Shown here one piece after another: positions 53,242-63,035 of a stretch of DNA of 64,000 nt (within the stretch, counting starts at the first letter, position 1; every line of letters starts with the position of its first letter). A program made the translations under genes and the position numbers. The DNA lies in contig NZ_JH815210.1 in assembly GCF_000296505.1 (NCBI RefSeq), positions 62,001 to 126,000 of the forward strand, written 5' to 3'. The DNA comes from Schaalia turicensis ACS-279-V-Col4. GTDB taxonomy: Bacteria; Actinomycetota; Actinomycetes; Actinomycetales; Actinomycetaceae. The notes beneath the pieces were generated by a model, which saw nothing but the letters and a program-made list of their open reading frames with translations, did not search any database and was not told where the DNA came from.

Positions 53242-55986
53242 TCAGGCAGTCTCGTCGCCGCTTTGGGTGGCGACGCGACGACGACGCTTCGGCTTGGAAG
53301 CGCTAGACGTGGAGGCTTCAGGTAAAGCCAACGCATCCGTTGTCATCGTGGGGGCAATCACTGTTGCGCGAGCCTCTACCCTAGCGGGCAAGTCCAACAC
53401 CAGAGCGGGAGCCGTCTTTTCCGGTTCAACGCTTGGTGTGGTGACAACACGCCTGCGCGTCTTTCGAGGCGTAGATGCGGACGGTGCTAAGTGAGCCGAC
53501 GCCGATCGCGCGCGAGTCTTGGACCCGCTTGCCTTCTGAGCTTCAGGCTCGTTCGCCGGCGTAGCATGTGCTATGGGCTCGCTCACATCCGGCTGGGCAG
53601 AATCCATCAAGACTGCCCTACGACGGTGACGAGGCCGCGCAGTCTTTTCAGACTTATTGTCTGTCTGGCCCGCGGAACCGGACTCAACCGGTGTGACCTG
53701 AGCGGTGGCATCAGCTTTCGATTCGCTCTTTTCAGCCTCAGTCGAAGAGGAGAGTGTTTCTTCTGACGACACGCGGACTGCGCGACGCGGACGACGCTTC
53801 TTCACAGGCTGTTCCTGTTCACTTTCGCCCGTTTCAACAGCAGGTGAAGCAGAGTCAGCGACGGTCGAACCGGCCTTTTCGTGCACACGCTTGCGTCCCT
53901 TAGCACCCTTTGATTCGGGAGCAGATTTCTCACCCGCGGAGGCGGCCTCGTTGACCGGAGAATCAGCGGAGGCAGACGCGTCGGATTCATCAGACTTGCG
54001 CGATGCGGCGGCGATAGCGGACAGGGCCTGCTTGGCCTTTTCGTGCTCGGCGGAGTCTTCGATGCGCTCAGCCTTCTTGCGCTTATTCGACTTCGGAGCA
54101 GACCCCGTGTGGTACTGCGAGCCCGAGAGCTCAACCGGATGCTCGTGAACGATGAAGCCACGGCCTTCACACGCTTCGCACGGGGTTGAGAAAGCTTCGA
54201 CGAGGCCCTCACCCACGCGCTTACGCGTCATCTGCACCAAACCGAGAGAAGTAATCTCTGTGACCTGGTGACGCGTACGATCACGACCCAAGCACTCGAC
54301 CAGACGGCGAAGAACCAGATCGCGGTTGGATTCGAGCACCATGTCAACGAAGTCGACGATGATGATGCCACCGATATCACGTAGACGCAGCTGACGTACG
54401 ATCTCTTCGGCAGCCTCAAGGTTGTTGTGCGTCACGGTTTCTTCCAGCGTGCCACCGGCGCCAATGAACTTACCGGTGTTGACATCAATGACCGTCATCG
54501 CTTCCGTACGGTCAATGATGAGCGTGCCACCCGACGGCAACCAGACCTTGCGGTCCATACCCTTCGACAGTTGCTCGTCAATGCGGTGAGCAGCAAACAC
54601 GTTATCGGTGCCCACCCACTTTTCGACGCGGTCAGACAGTTCCGGTGAAAGTTCATCCACGTAAGACTTGACGGTTTCGAAGGTTTCATTTCCTTCAATC
54701 ACAAGCTTAGAGAAGTCTTCGTTGAAGATATCGCGGACAACGCGGACAGCAAGCTCGGGTTCGCCACGCAACAGCGTCGGAGCGGTCTTCGTATTCTTCT
54801 GCTGTTCTTCGATTGACGCCCACTGCGCGCTCAAGCGTGCGACATCGTCACGAATCTGTTCTTCGGTTGCACCTTCAGCTGCGGTACGTACGATGACGCC
54901 CGAACCGGTGGGAACAACCTGCTTCAAGATCTTCTTCAGACGGGTGCGCTCACGATCGGGCAACTTGCGCGAGATACCCATCATGGAGCCGTTCGGGATC
55001 AGCACCAGGTAACGTCCCGCCAGCGTGATCTGACTGGTCAGACGCGCGCCCTTATGGCCGATCGGATCCTTGGTCACTTGGACCAAAACCGGGTCACCCG
55101 ACTTCAGAGCAGACTCGATGCGACGCGGCTTGCCTTCAAGACCAACGGCATCCCAGTTCACTTCACCGGCATAGAGGACGGCGTTACGACCACGGCCAAT
55201 ATCAACGAATGCGGCTTCCATCGAGGGCAACACATTCTGCACGCGACCGAGGTAGATGTTGCCGACCATCGACTTCTGGGTGCGACGAGCAACGTAGTGC
55301 TCCACCAGCAGATCATCTTCGAGGATCGCGATCTGATCCAGACCATCATGATCTCGGATCACCATCTGACGATTCACGGACTCGCGACGAGCCAGGAACT
55401 CCGACTCAGTAATACCGTGGCGACGGCGACCTTCACGACGGCCTTCCTTGCGACGCTGCTTCTTCGCTTCCAGACGAGTCGACCCCTTGAGAGCCTTCAC
55501 CTGGTCGTTAACGTCACCATCGTCGGATGCGGTGGAACGTGTGCGACGACGGCGACGACGGCGCGTTGAGGTCTCTTCCCCATCGTCTTCTAACTGCGTA
55601 GCATCCGACGATGCAGCGTCTTCCGCCTGGGCCTCTTCACCTTTGTCCGCATCTGTCTGAACCGTGTCATTCGACTTGGTACGACGACGCGCGCGTTTCG
55701 TATCAGGAGCTTGAGAGGCTTCTGCAGAATCAGTTGCCTCTTCAACCTGGGCTTCACCGGTATCGGCATCAGCCTTTGCGGTCTTACGAGTCTTACGAGA
55801 ACGCTTTTCACGCGTGGGGGTTTCCGCAGGGGCCTCGTCGTTTGAACGAGACTGCGAGCGCGACGAACGAGCCGGGGCGGGTTGCTCGACAGGTGCGTGA
55901 AAAACGGGAGCCTGGAACGCAGGCTGCTGGAACAGCAATGACGCTGCAGGCGCTGAAGGTGCCGAAGAGGCATTCTCAGTGGTCAC
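53242..55986 (-). CDS. rne: RNase E/G-family endoribonuclease
   Basis: 914 residues from GTG 55986 (TGGAG 4 nt upstream). The catalytic core occupies the middle: an S1-like domain (MVGNIYLGRVQNVLPSMEAAFVDIG), the region with IDVNTGKFIG, GGIIIVDFVDM, and the zinc-link cysteines in TPCEACEGRG. Long N- and C-terminal arms are rich in Ala, Ser, Glu, Arg and Lys and are probably disordered scaffolds, as in actinobacterial RNase E. It starts mRNA decay and processes rRNA and tRNA. It precedes rplU by about 210 bp. Confidence 0.92.
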   Translation of the reverse strand: MTTENASSAPSAPAASLLFQQPAFQAPVFHAPVEQPAPARSSRSQSRSNDEAPAETPTREKRSRKTRKTAKADADTGEAQVEEATDSAEASQAPDTKRARRRTKSNDTVQTDADKGEEAQAEDAASSDATQLEDDGEETSTRRRRRRRTRSTASDDGDVNDQVKALKGSTRLEAKKQRRKEGRREGRRRHGITESEFLARRESVNRQMVIRDHDGLDQIAILEDDLLVEHYVARRTQKSMVGNIYLGRVQNVLPSMEAAFVDIGRGRNAVLYAGEVNWDAVGLEGKPRRIESALKSGDPVLVQVTKDPIGHKGARLTSQITLAGRYLVLIPNGSMMGISRKLPDRERTRLKKILKQVVPTGSGVIVRTAAEGATEEQIRDDVARLSAQWASIEEQQKNTKTAPTLLRGEPELAVRVVRDIFNEDFSKLVIEGNETFETVKSYVDELSPELSDRVEKWVGTDNVFAAHRIDEQLSKGMDRKVWLPSGGTLIIDRTEAMTVIDVNTGKFIGAGGTLEETVTHNNLEAAEEIVRQLRLRDIGGIIIVDFVDMVLESNRDLVLRRLVECLGRDRTRHQVTEITSLGLVQMTRKRVGEGLVEAFSTPCEACEGRGFIVHEHPVELSGSQYHTGSAPKSNKRKKAERIEDSAEHEKAKQALSAIAAASRKSDESDASASADSPVNEAASAGEKSAPESKGAKGRKRVHEKAGSTVADSASPAVETGESEQEQPVKKRRPRRAVRVSSEETLSSSTEAEKSESKADATAQVTPVESGSAGQTDNKSEKTARPRHRRRAVLMDSAQPDVSEPIAHATPANEPEAQKASGSKTRARSASAHLAPSASTPRKTRRRVVTTPSVEPEKTAPALVLDLPARVEARATVIAPTMTTDALALPEASTSSASKPKRRRRVATQSGDETA

Positions 55987-56517
55987 AATTCTCCATTTGT
56001 GAGGGCACGGTCCCACACCGGGCCAGCCCTCGGCCTCGCCCTCTAGGGGCGGAAATCCTGACGGTTACCGCTAATCGCGGTCGAAACGTCGGCGCATGAG
56101 GCGTCTTCGACGTTTATCTCATTGCGAAGGTGTGTCCGCAATGTCCGATACACACTCAAGTTTGCCACATTTTTACCCGAGCCGTTTAAAGGGGCACAGT
56201 TATATACGGCGCATATATACGACGCGTCTCGTCCTCGTAAATTTATAAAACCAACTGTGAGCTAAATACCCACTTGAACATTGCCGAAGCACCATCTGAA
56301 AACTGGCAAGACGGGACTTTCGAGCCAAAAAACAGCCCAAATAATGACGAAAGTATCGGGTCTGTCAGATAACGGCCTTTTTCACAAAAATCAACTCAAA
56401 AGAGAACAATCATGGGCTAAATTGACAGGTAAGCACGTGACGATAGTCCCGCTTGTTGGGCCCAAAGTCACTACGCGCACCATCCATCAACGAACTATTT
56501 GAGGGAAGGCGAGCACA
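55987..56517. other. divergent region between rne and cydA
   Basis: About 530 bp without a supported gene. TTATATACGGCGCATATATA (near 56199) is AT-rich and may hold promoters of either side. Rex-type or other redox operators (TTGTGA-N4-TCACAA) were sought; only a half site TTCACAA at 56381-56387 is seen. A short plus-strand frame (56281-56502) has no support. Confidence 0.45.
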
Positions 56518-58062
56518 ATGACCCTCGCGCAGGCAGCGCTCGACTCTGTCATGCTCGGCAGGTGGCAGTTCGGTATCACTACCGTCTACCACTTCGTGCT
56601 GGTTCCACTGAACATCGGACTGGCACTCCTTGTCGCACTTATGCAGACGTTCTGGCACAAGACCGGAAAGCAGGAATGGCTCCACGCCACCCGCTTCTTC
56701 GGCAAGCTCCTAATCATCTCTTTCGCACTGGGCGTTTCCACCGGTATCGTCCAGGAATTCCAGTTCGGTATGAACTGGTCAGAATACTCCCGCTACGTCG
56801 GTGACATCTTCGGTGCACCGCTCGCAGTCGAAGCACTCCTTGCATTCTTCATGGAATCCACCTTCCTGGGCCTCTGGATCTTCGGTTTCGGTCGTCTGAA
56901 GAAGGGCATGCACCTGGCTACAATCTGGCTGGTCGCCATCGGCACCGCCGTTTCAGCCGCATGGATCCTCGGCGCAAACTCCTGGATGCAGCACCCGGTC
57001 GGCGCAAAGTACGACCCCGAAGCTGGACGCGCAGTCCTCGACGGTTCCATGAGCTTCTTCAAGCTCCTCACAAACCCGGCGCTCATCTGGGAATACACCC
57101 ACGTCATCACCACCGCATGGCTTGCCGCAGGCTCTTTAGTTGCCGGCATCTCCATCTGGTGGATGGTTCGCGCACAGCGCGAAGGAAGCGAAGAAGCAAC
57201 CAGCCAGGCAAAGAACGTCTGGCATCCCGTTGCACGCTTCGGCCTGATCGCCATGCTTGTCGGCGCTCTCGGCGTCATGGGCACCGGCCACTTCCAGGGC
57301 CAGGAACTGGTCAAGCTTCAGCCGATGAAGATGGCAGTCGCCGAAGGCATCTGCGTCGACACCGATGGCGCTGCCTTCACCGTCGCCCAGTTCGGTTCCT
57401 GCCCACTGGATTCCTCCGGCGAAGCACCCACCAAGTTCATTGAGGTCCCCGGCGTTGCTTCCTTCATGTCGCACAATGACTTCAGCGCAACCTCCGCAGG
57501 TGTCGCTGACGAGCAGGCGCGCATGGTCGAACTGCTGAACTCGAACGCTGACTTCACCGCCAAGTACGGCGATGCAGCTCAGTACAACTTCGTTCCCCCG
57601 CAGATGGCAACCTTCTGGTCGTTCCGCCTCATGATCGGCCTTGGCATACTCTCCCTGCTCTTCGCACTCTGGGGCCTCTGGGCTACCCGCAAGGGCAACG
57701 TCCCCGGTTCGAAGTCACTGTCGACGATGGCACTGATCAACCTGACTCTGCCGTTCCTGGCAGCATCCTTCGGTTGGATCTTCACCGAAATCGGTCGTCA
57801 GCCGTGGGTTGTCGTCCCGAACATCGCAGGTCTTTCGAACGGCGATCCGGTCGGTTCCGTCATGCTGATGACCGACACCGGTATTTCAACGGCAGTTCCC
57901 GCCGGACAGGTTCTTGCAACCATGATCGGCTTCACGCTGCTCTACGCTCTGCTGGGCGTTATCTGGTTCCTGCTCATGCGTCGCTACGTGCGCGAGGGCA
58001 TCCACACCGCTAAGAAGACAGAAACCGACGCTCCCGCCGGCGACCTGTCCTTCGGATACTGA
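56518..58062 (+). CDS. cydA: cytochrome bd quinol oxidase subunit I
   Basis: 514 residues with about nine membrane helices. TTVYHFVLVPLNIGLALL has the haem b595 ligand His25. FQFGMNWSEYSRYVGDIFG and the loop before GRQPWVVVPNIAGL (quinol-oxidation region) are conserved. It reduces oxygen to water without proton pumping. GAGGGAAGG lies upstream of the ATG. cydB follows after 17 bp. Confidence 0.95.
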   Translation: MTLAQAALDSVMLGRWQFGITTVYHFVLVPLNIGLALLVALMQTFWHKTGKQEWLHATRFFGKLLIISFALGVSTGIVQEFQFGMNWSEYSRYVGDIFGAPLAVEALLAFFMESTFLGLWIFGFGRLKKGMHLATIWLVAIGTAVSAAWILGANSWMQHPVGAKYDPEAGRAVLDGSMSFFKLLTNPALIWEYTHVITTAWLAAGSLVAGISIWWMVRAQREGSEEATSQAKNVWHPVARFGLIAMLVGALGVMGTGHFQGQELVKLQPMKMAVAEGICVDTDGAAFTVAQFGSCPLDSSGEAPTKFIEVPGVASFMSHNDFSATSAGVADEQARMVELLNSNADFTAKYGDAAQYNFVPPQMATFWSFRLMIGLGILSLLFALWGLWATRKGNVPGSKSLSTMALINLTLPFLAASFGWIFTEIGRQPWVVVPNIAGLSNGDPVGSVMLMTDTGISTAVPAGQVLATMIGFTLLYALLGVIWFLLMRRYVREGIHTAKKTETDAPAGDLSFGY

Positions 58063-58079
58063 GAGGCGGCGAAACTGCA

Positions 58080-59201
58080 ATGACACTTTCAATCCTCTGG
58101 TTCATCCTCATCGCCGTTCTTTGGACCGGCTACCTGTTCCTCGAAGGCTTTGACTTCGGCGTTGGCATCCTGCTGAAAGTTATCGGCAAGAACGACGAAG
58201 AACGCACGCAGATGTTGCGCACCATTGGCCCCCACTGGGACGGCAACGAGGTCTGGCTGCTCACCGCCGGTGGCGCCACCTTTGCAGCATTCCCAGAGTG
58301 GTACGCCACGATGTTCTCGGGCATGTACCTTGCTCTGTTCCTCATCCTCTTCTGCCTGATCCTGCGCATCTCCGCTCTTGAGTGGCGCGCAAAGATCGCA
58401 ACGGCAAAGTGGCGTAGCACGTGGGACACCATCCACACCGTGACCGCTGTCCTGGTTCCCGTTCTGTTCGGTGTTGCATTCGCAAACCTCGTTCAGGGCA
58501 TGAAGATCGAGGTCGTCGATGAGATGACCGGCGCTGTTGTCACACCCGATATGGTCACTCAGTCGCTTGCAACCGCAACGCACCAGCTGACCGGTGGCTT
58601 CTTCTCACTGCTCACCCCGTTCACCATCCTCGGTGGTGTCGCAATCCTGGCCGTCTGCACGGCAGTCGGTGCACAGTTCCTGGCGCTCAAGACCGAAGGC
58701 GATGTGCGTGAGCGCGCAAACGGCCTAGCAGCTCCCCTGTCGATCGCAGCAACCGTCGTTGCCGCAATCTTCCTGATCTGGGGTCAGTTCGCTTACTCGG
58801 CTAACGTCCTGGCATGGATCCCCTTGCTCGTCGCAGCACTCGCGATCATTGCTTCGACCGCATTCAGCCAGAAGGCACTGCGTCGCGAAGGCCTGTCCTT
58901 CATCCTGATGGCTGTCGCAATCGCTTCGACCGTCACCTGGGTCTTCTCGGCGATGGCTCCGGCCGTCATGAAGTCCTCGATCGATCCGGCGTACTCGCTT
59001 TTGATCGACCAAGCATCGTCCTCACCGGCAACCCTGGTTGTCATGTCTATCGTTGCTCTGATCTTCACGCCGATCGTCCTGATCTACACGGCATGGTCCT
59101 ACTGGGCTTTCCGCAAGCGCGTGTCGGTTGGCGACGTCGATCAGAACCCTGGCTTGATTCCCTCCAAGATCCGTCTTGGTGAGAACTTCCTTGCTGGCTG
59201 A
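58080..59201 (+). CDS. cydB: cytochrome bd quinol oxidase subunit II
   Basis: 373 residues, hydrophobic. LEGFDFGVGILL at helix 1, GPHWDGNEVWLLTAGG and the periplasmic and matrix-facing Trp/Glu positions match CydB. It pairs with CydA around the haems. A terminator hairpin (59216-59247) separates it from cydD. Confidence 0.94.
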   Translation: MTLSILWFILIAVLWTGYLFLEGFDFGVGILLKVIGKNDEERTQMLRTIGPHWDGNEVWLLTAGGATFAAFPEWYATMFSGMYLALFLILFCLILRISALEWRAKIATAKWRSTWDTIHTVTAVLVPVLFGVAFANLVQGMKIEVVDEMTGAVVTPDMVTQSLATATHQLTGGFFSLLTPFTILGGVAILAVCTAVGAQFLALKTEGDVRERANGLAAPLSIAATVVAAIFLIWGQFAYSANVLAWIPLLVAALAIIASTAFSQKALRREGLSFILMAVAIASTVTWVFSAMAPAVMKSSIDPAYSLLIDQASSSPATLVVMSIVALIFTPIVLIYTAWSYWAFRKRVSVGDVDQNPGLIPSKIRLGENFLAG

Positions 59202-59215
59202 TCTTTAAAACACTT

Positions 59216-59247
59216 CGGTGGCCCGGTGCATCAGTGCCGGGCCACCG
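59216..59247 (+). terminator. hairpin between cydB and cydD
   Basis: CGGTGGCCCGG and CCGGGCCACCG pair perfectly around a 10-nt loop, followed by TTGTGTTT. It may end the cydAB transcript or be read through. Confidence 0.75.
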
Positions 59248-59389
59248 TTGTGTTTCACCACGATTGCAGTGCCACATTCACCACCATCTGGATACCGGTC
59301 TTTCGCACCTCGATTCACCCCGCGTTCCAGCCGTGTCCGCACTGTTTTTCAGTTACCGCTTCCCCTAGAAATTACGGCAAAATAGTTCA

Positions 59390-61273
59390 ATGCGACCTTT
59401 CGATCCACGGCTTTTGAAATACGCGCGTTCTGCACGAATGCCCATCATTATTACGGGGCTCATCGGCACGCTGATTGCTATCGTCGTCATCACTCAGTCC
59501 CTACTGATCTCGGCAGCGCTCTCCCCTGTGATCACCGGCAACGCTCGTCTTGGTGACGTTGCAGGTTTCATTGTTGCGCTGGTGATCGTGATCATTATTC
59601 GCGGGTTGCTTGTTGGGGTGCGCGATTCGCTCGGTCAGCGCGCTGCAGACAGTGCCATCCGAGATCTTCGCTGCGAGGTTTTGCGTGCGACCGAAGAACT
59701 CGGTCCCCGCTGGCGCGCAGTTCACGGCGCCGACACGACAACGCTTTTGACGCGTGGCTTAGATGATCTGGGCCCGTACTTCGTAAAGTTCCTTCCTCAG
59801 CTTGTCCTGACGATGACGGCAACTCCTTTGGCTTTGGCTGTCATGCTCTATTTGGACGCATGGTCGGGCGTCATCGCGCTCTTCGTCATTCCGTTGATTC
59901 CAATTTTCATGGCGTTGATCGGTCGTTTTACTCAGGATTCGTCGAAGGCGAAGCTCGTCGCGATGGAGCGTCTGGGCTCGCAGCTTCTTGACCTCATGGC
60001 GGGCTTGCCTACCCTGCGCAGTCTGGGGCGCGAGAATGGACCTCGCGGACACCTTGAAGCCCTGGGCAAAGAAAACACGCGCACCACAATGGCAACCCTG
60101 CGCGTCGCGTTCCTGTCGGGTGCAGCCCTTGAATTCCTTTCCACCCTGTCGGTTGCTCTTGTTGCCGTCGAGGTCGGTATGCGCCTTGTCGCCGGCAACG
60201 TCACCCTCTTTACCGGCCTCGCCGTCATCATGTTGGCCCCCGAAGTCTTCGAACCGCTTCGTCAGGTTGGCGCGCAATTCCACGCTTCCGCGAACGGTGT
60301 GACCGCCGCACAAAGCGCCTTCGAGATCATCGAGACCGAGCGCCCGCAGGCTTCGCGTATCGTTTCACCCCTCGTTTCTTCCCCCAGTAACGAGGCCACG
60401 CTCACCACTTCAACTTCTTTCCCCAGTTCAGGGGCGGATGGGGACAGCACTTCACCTGTTTCTTTGCGCCAAGCTCCCCCAATTTCATCATGCACGATTG
60501 AGCTGGAAAATCTGAGCGTGGCGGCTCGCGGTACTTGGGCTCCTCACAATCTTTCAGCTTCGATTCAGCCGGGACAGTTGACCGTTCTTGAAGGTGCGTC
60601 AGGGGCCGGTAAGTCAACAACTGTTCTGACGATTCTGAACCTGCTGACTCCGACAAAGGGGCGCGTTGTCCTTGCTCCTCTTGACGGGGCTACACCACCC
60701 TGCGACGTCAGCGACTGCGATGCACACTCATGGTGGACGCAAATCACGTGGGTTCCTCAGGCTCCGACGATCCTTCCCGGCACGATCCTTGAAAATATGG
60801 CGCTGAAAACCGTGACAAGCAGCCTCGTCGAATCCGCGCAGGCAACAGGTTTCCACACCATTGTTGAAGCGATGCCCGATGGTTGGGATTCAAAGGTTGG
60901 CGTGGGTGGCATTGGCTTGTCAGTTGGACAGCGTCAACGTCTTGCACTGACGCGCGCACTGGTGAATGATTCACCGCTGGTGATCCTCGACGAGCCGACA
61001 GCGCATCTTGATGCTGTCAGCGAAGAAGAGATCACGCGGGCTATTCGAGCTCTTAAAGCACAGGGGAAAACGGTTCTGGTTATCGCACACCGTCAGGCGC
61101 TAAAGACGATTGCCGATCTGGTCATCTTGATTGAAAGTGCACCCGCTACCATCCAAGACATCGAAGAGTATCCGCAACTTGGGGTCAATGACTGGGCACA
61201 GACCAGCGTCGATGTTGATCTGCCAGGAATCTTGACGGTCAGTGCGACCGATACCGACCCGGAAAGGCGGTGA
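59390..61273 (+). CDS. cydD: ABC transporter CydD, thiol reductant exporter subunit
   Basis: 627 residues: a six-helix membrane domain (1-320), a Ser/Thr-rich linker, and an ATPase domain with Walker A EGASGAGKST, signature LSVGQRQRLAL and Walker B LVILDEPTAHLD. CydDC exports glutathione or cysteine, or haem-related compounds, needed to assemble cytochrome bd. cydC begins 4 bp after the stop. Confidence 0.9.
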   Translation: MRPFDPRLLKYARSARMPIIITGLIGTLIAIVVITQSLLISAALSPVITGNARLGDVAGFIVALVIVIIIRGLLVGVRDSLGQRAADSAIRDLRCEVLRATEELGPRWRAVHGADTTTLLTRGLDDLGPYFVKFLPQLVLTMTATPLALAVMLYLDAWSGVIALFVIPLIPIFMALIGRFTQDSSKAKLVAMERLGSQLLDLMAGLPTLRSLGRENGPRGHLEALGKENTRTTMATLRVAFLSGAALEFLSTLSVALVAVEVGMRLVAGNVTLFTGLAVIMLAPEVFEPLRQVGAQFHASANGVTAAQSAFEIIETERPQASRIVSPLVSSPSNEATLTTSTSFPSSGADGDSTSPVSLRQAPPISSCTIELENLSVAARGTWAPHNLSASIQPGQLTVLEGASGAGKSTTVLTILNLLTPTKGRVVLAPLDGATPPCDVSDCDAHSWWTQITWVPQAPTILPGTILENMALKTVTSSLVESAQATGFHTIVEAMPDGWDSKVGVGGIGLSVGQRQRLALTRALVNDSPLVILDEPTAHLDAVSEEEITRAIRALKAQGKTVLVIAHRQALKTIADLVILIESAPATIQDIEEYPQLGVNDWAQTSVDVDLPGILTVSATDTDPERR

Positions 61274-61277
61274 ACTG

Positions 61278-63035
61278 ATGCTGTTCATTACTCGCGAAGA
61301 AAAGCGTGCTCTGAAACGAGTCTTCCCCCTCATCGAGGTCGATATCAAAGCATTCGTCTTCTCTGTTCTGCTTGCCTCCGGTGCTCTTGGTGCTGCTATT
61401 GCCCTTGGTGCGACTGCTGCCTGGCTGATCGCTAGGGCATCAGAGCACCCACCGGTTTTGTTCCTGACCGTCGCTGCCGTTGGCGTACGCACATTCGGCG
61501 TATCGCGCGCACTCCTGAGATACGCGGGCCGTTTGGCCAGCCACCGCGTTGCTTTGCGTGGCATGGACGCCCTGCGCCAGAACCTCTATCAGCACCTCGC
61601 ACACAATCCCATCGACCGCTTGACCGCGATGAAGCGCGGTGATCTGCTTGCTCGTACGGGCGCAGACGTGGATGATTTGGGCGATCTGGTTGTCAAGACC
61701 CTGCTCCCCACCTGCGTGGCAGTAATCGTTGGAATCTGTACGGTCATTGGTCTTGGACTCATTTCCGTTCCCGCTGCGCTACTGGTTGCGCTCTGTCTTT
61801 TAGTATCGGGTGTCGGAGCCCCCTTACTGTCGATGCGCGCTGCACGAATCGCTCAAATTGATACGCTTCGCGCACGCACCGACCTGTCGACGCAGATCCT
61901 GACCGTCATGGAGGGAACCTCTGAACTCCAGGTGTCCGGCGAACTTGAGGCGTTTAGAGCATCGATTGATGAGACCGAAGAAAAGCTCGTTGAAGCCTCA
62001 CACCGTAGTGCGCGGATGGCTGCTCTCGCTTCCGGGATTGACCGAGCAGCAATGGGAGCAGCCGTTGTTGCCGCACTGCTGATCGGCATTCCTCAAACAA
62101 CAGGTGGCATGATTACCGGCCTGCTTCTCGCAGTCCTTGTTCTCACTCCCCTGTCCTCGTTTGAAGGAACCGCTGAACTAGCCCCTGCAGGCGTTCAACT
62201 GGTCAAGTCAGCGACCGCGGCAGTCCGTATTGACGAGATGCTCGGCGAATCCATCAAAGTCGCTACCCACCCCGTTCCGCACACTGACGTTCCGTCACTT
62301 ACCGCCACGAACCTGACGATCGGATGGCCAAGCGGCCCCAGCCTCGTCGATTCGATCGATCTGGAATTGCACCCGGGCAAGTCCATCGCGATCGTGGGCG
62401 AGTCGGGTATCGGTAAGACGACGCTCGCGCTGACTTTGTCTGGCATGATTCCGCCGAAGGCTGGATCTGCGCAGGTGAACGGCGTGGACGCGTGGGAAGC
62501 CGACCGCGTACAACTCACCAAGATCGTCAATGTCACGACCGAAGACGCGCATATCTTCGCCGCATCCGTCTTAGAAAACCTGCGAGTCGCCAACGGTGAG
62601 CTCAGCGAAGACAGTGCAATCGCTCTACTTGAACGCGTTGGATTGGCCAGCTGGCTTGCAGCACTGCCCGATGGGATCCACACCATGATCGGTTCAGATG
62701 GCACGACAGTGTCCGGCGGTGAACGTCGACGTCTGCTCATCGCACGAGGCCTCGCTTCACCCGCTCCCCTGCTACTCCTTGACGAGGCCGGCGAGCACTT
62801 GGATGCGTCGACAGCTGACGCGCTCATTTCCGACCTACTCTCGGATCCGACGCGCGGCATCCTGCTCATCTCGCATCGCCTGAGCGCCCTCGAAAACGCC
62901 GACGAGATCCTGTTCTTCGGACGATCAGGCGGCGAAGGAATCCAAGCAGAATTGATTGCACGAGGCACACACGCCGACCTTCTTGAAACATCTCAGGCCT
63001 ACCGTTGGGCCGTCGGCCAGGAAGAGGAAAACTAA
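61278..63035 (+). CDS. cydC: ABC transporter CydC, thiol reductant exporter subunit
   Basis: 585 residues from ATG 61278 (AAAGGCGGTGA upstream); a longer frame to 61242 would overlap cydD. Six membrane helices, then an ATPase domain with Walker A VGESGIGKTT, signature VSGGERRRL and Walker B LLLLDEAGEHLD. It partners CydD. The next gene overlaps the stop by 1 bp (TAATG). Confidence 0.9.
   Translation: MLFITREEKRALKRVFPLIEVDIKAFVFSVLLASGALGAAIALGATAAWLIARASEHPPVLFLTVAAVGVRTFGVSRALLRYAGRLASHRVALRGMDALRQNLYQHLAHNPIDRLTAMKRGDLLARTGADVDDLGDLVVKTLLPTCVAVIVGICTVIGLGLISVPAALLVALCLLVSGVGAPLLSMRAARIAQIDTLRARTDLSTQILTVMEGTSELQVSGELEAFRASIDETEEKLVEASHRSARMAALASGIDRAAMGAAVVAALLIGIPQTTGGMITGLLLAVLVLTPLSSFEGTAELAPAGVQLVKSATAAVRIDEMLGESIKVATHPVPHTDVPSLTATNLTIGWPSGPSLVDSIDLELHPGKSIAIVGESGIGKTTLALTLSGMIPPKAGSAQVNGVDAWEADRVQLTKIVNVTTEDAHIFAASVLENLRVANGELSEDSAIALLERVGLASWLAALPDGIHTMIGSDGTTVSGGERRRLLIARGLASPAPLLLLDEAGEHLDASTADALISDLLSDPTRGILLISHRLSALENADEILFFGRSGGEGIQAELIARGTHADLLETSQAYRWAVGQEEEN

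Noticed and set aside
56281..56502. Plus-strand ORF in the rne-cydA gap
   Set aside because: No ribosome binding site, no motif, and it overlaps the presumed cydA promoter.
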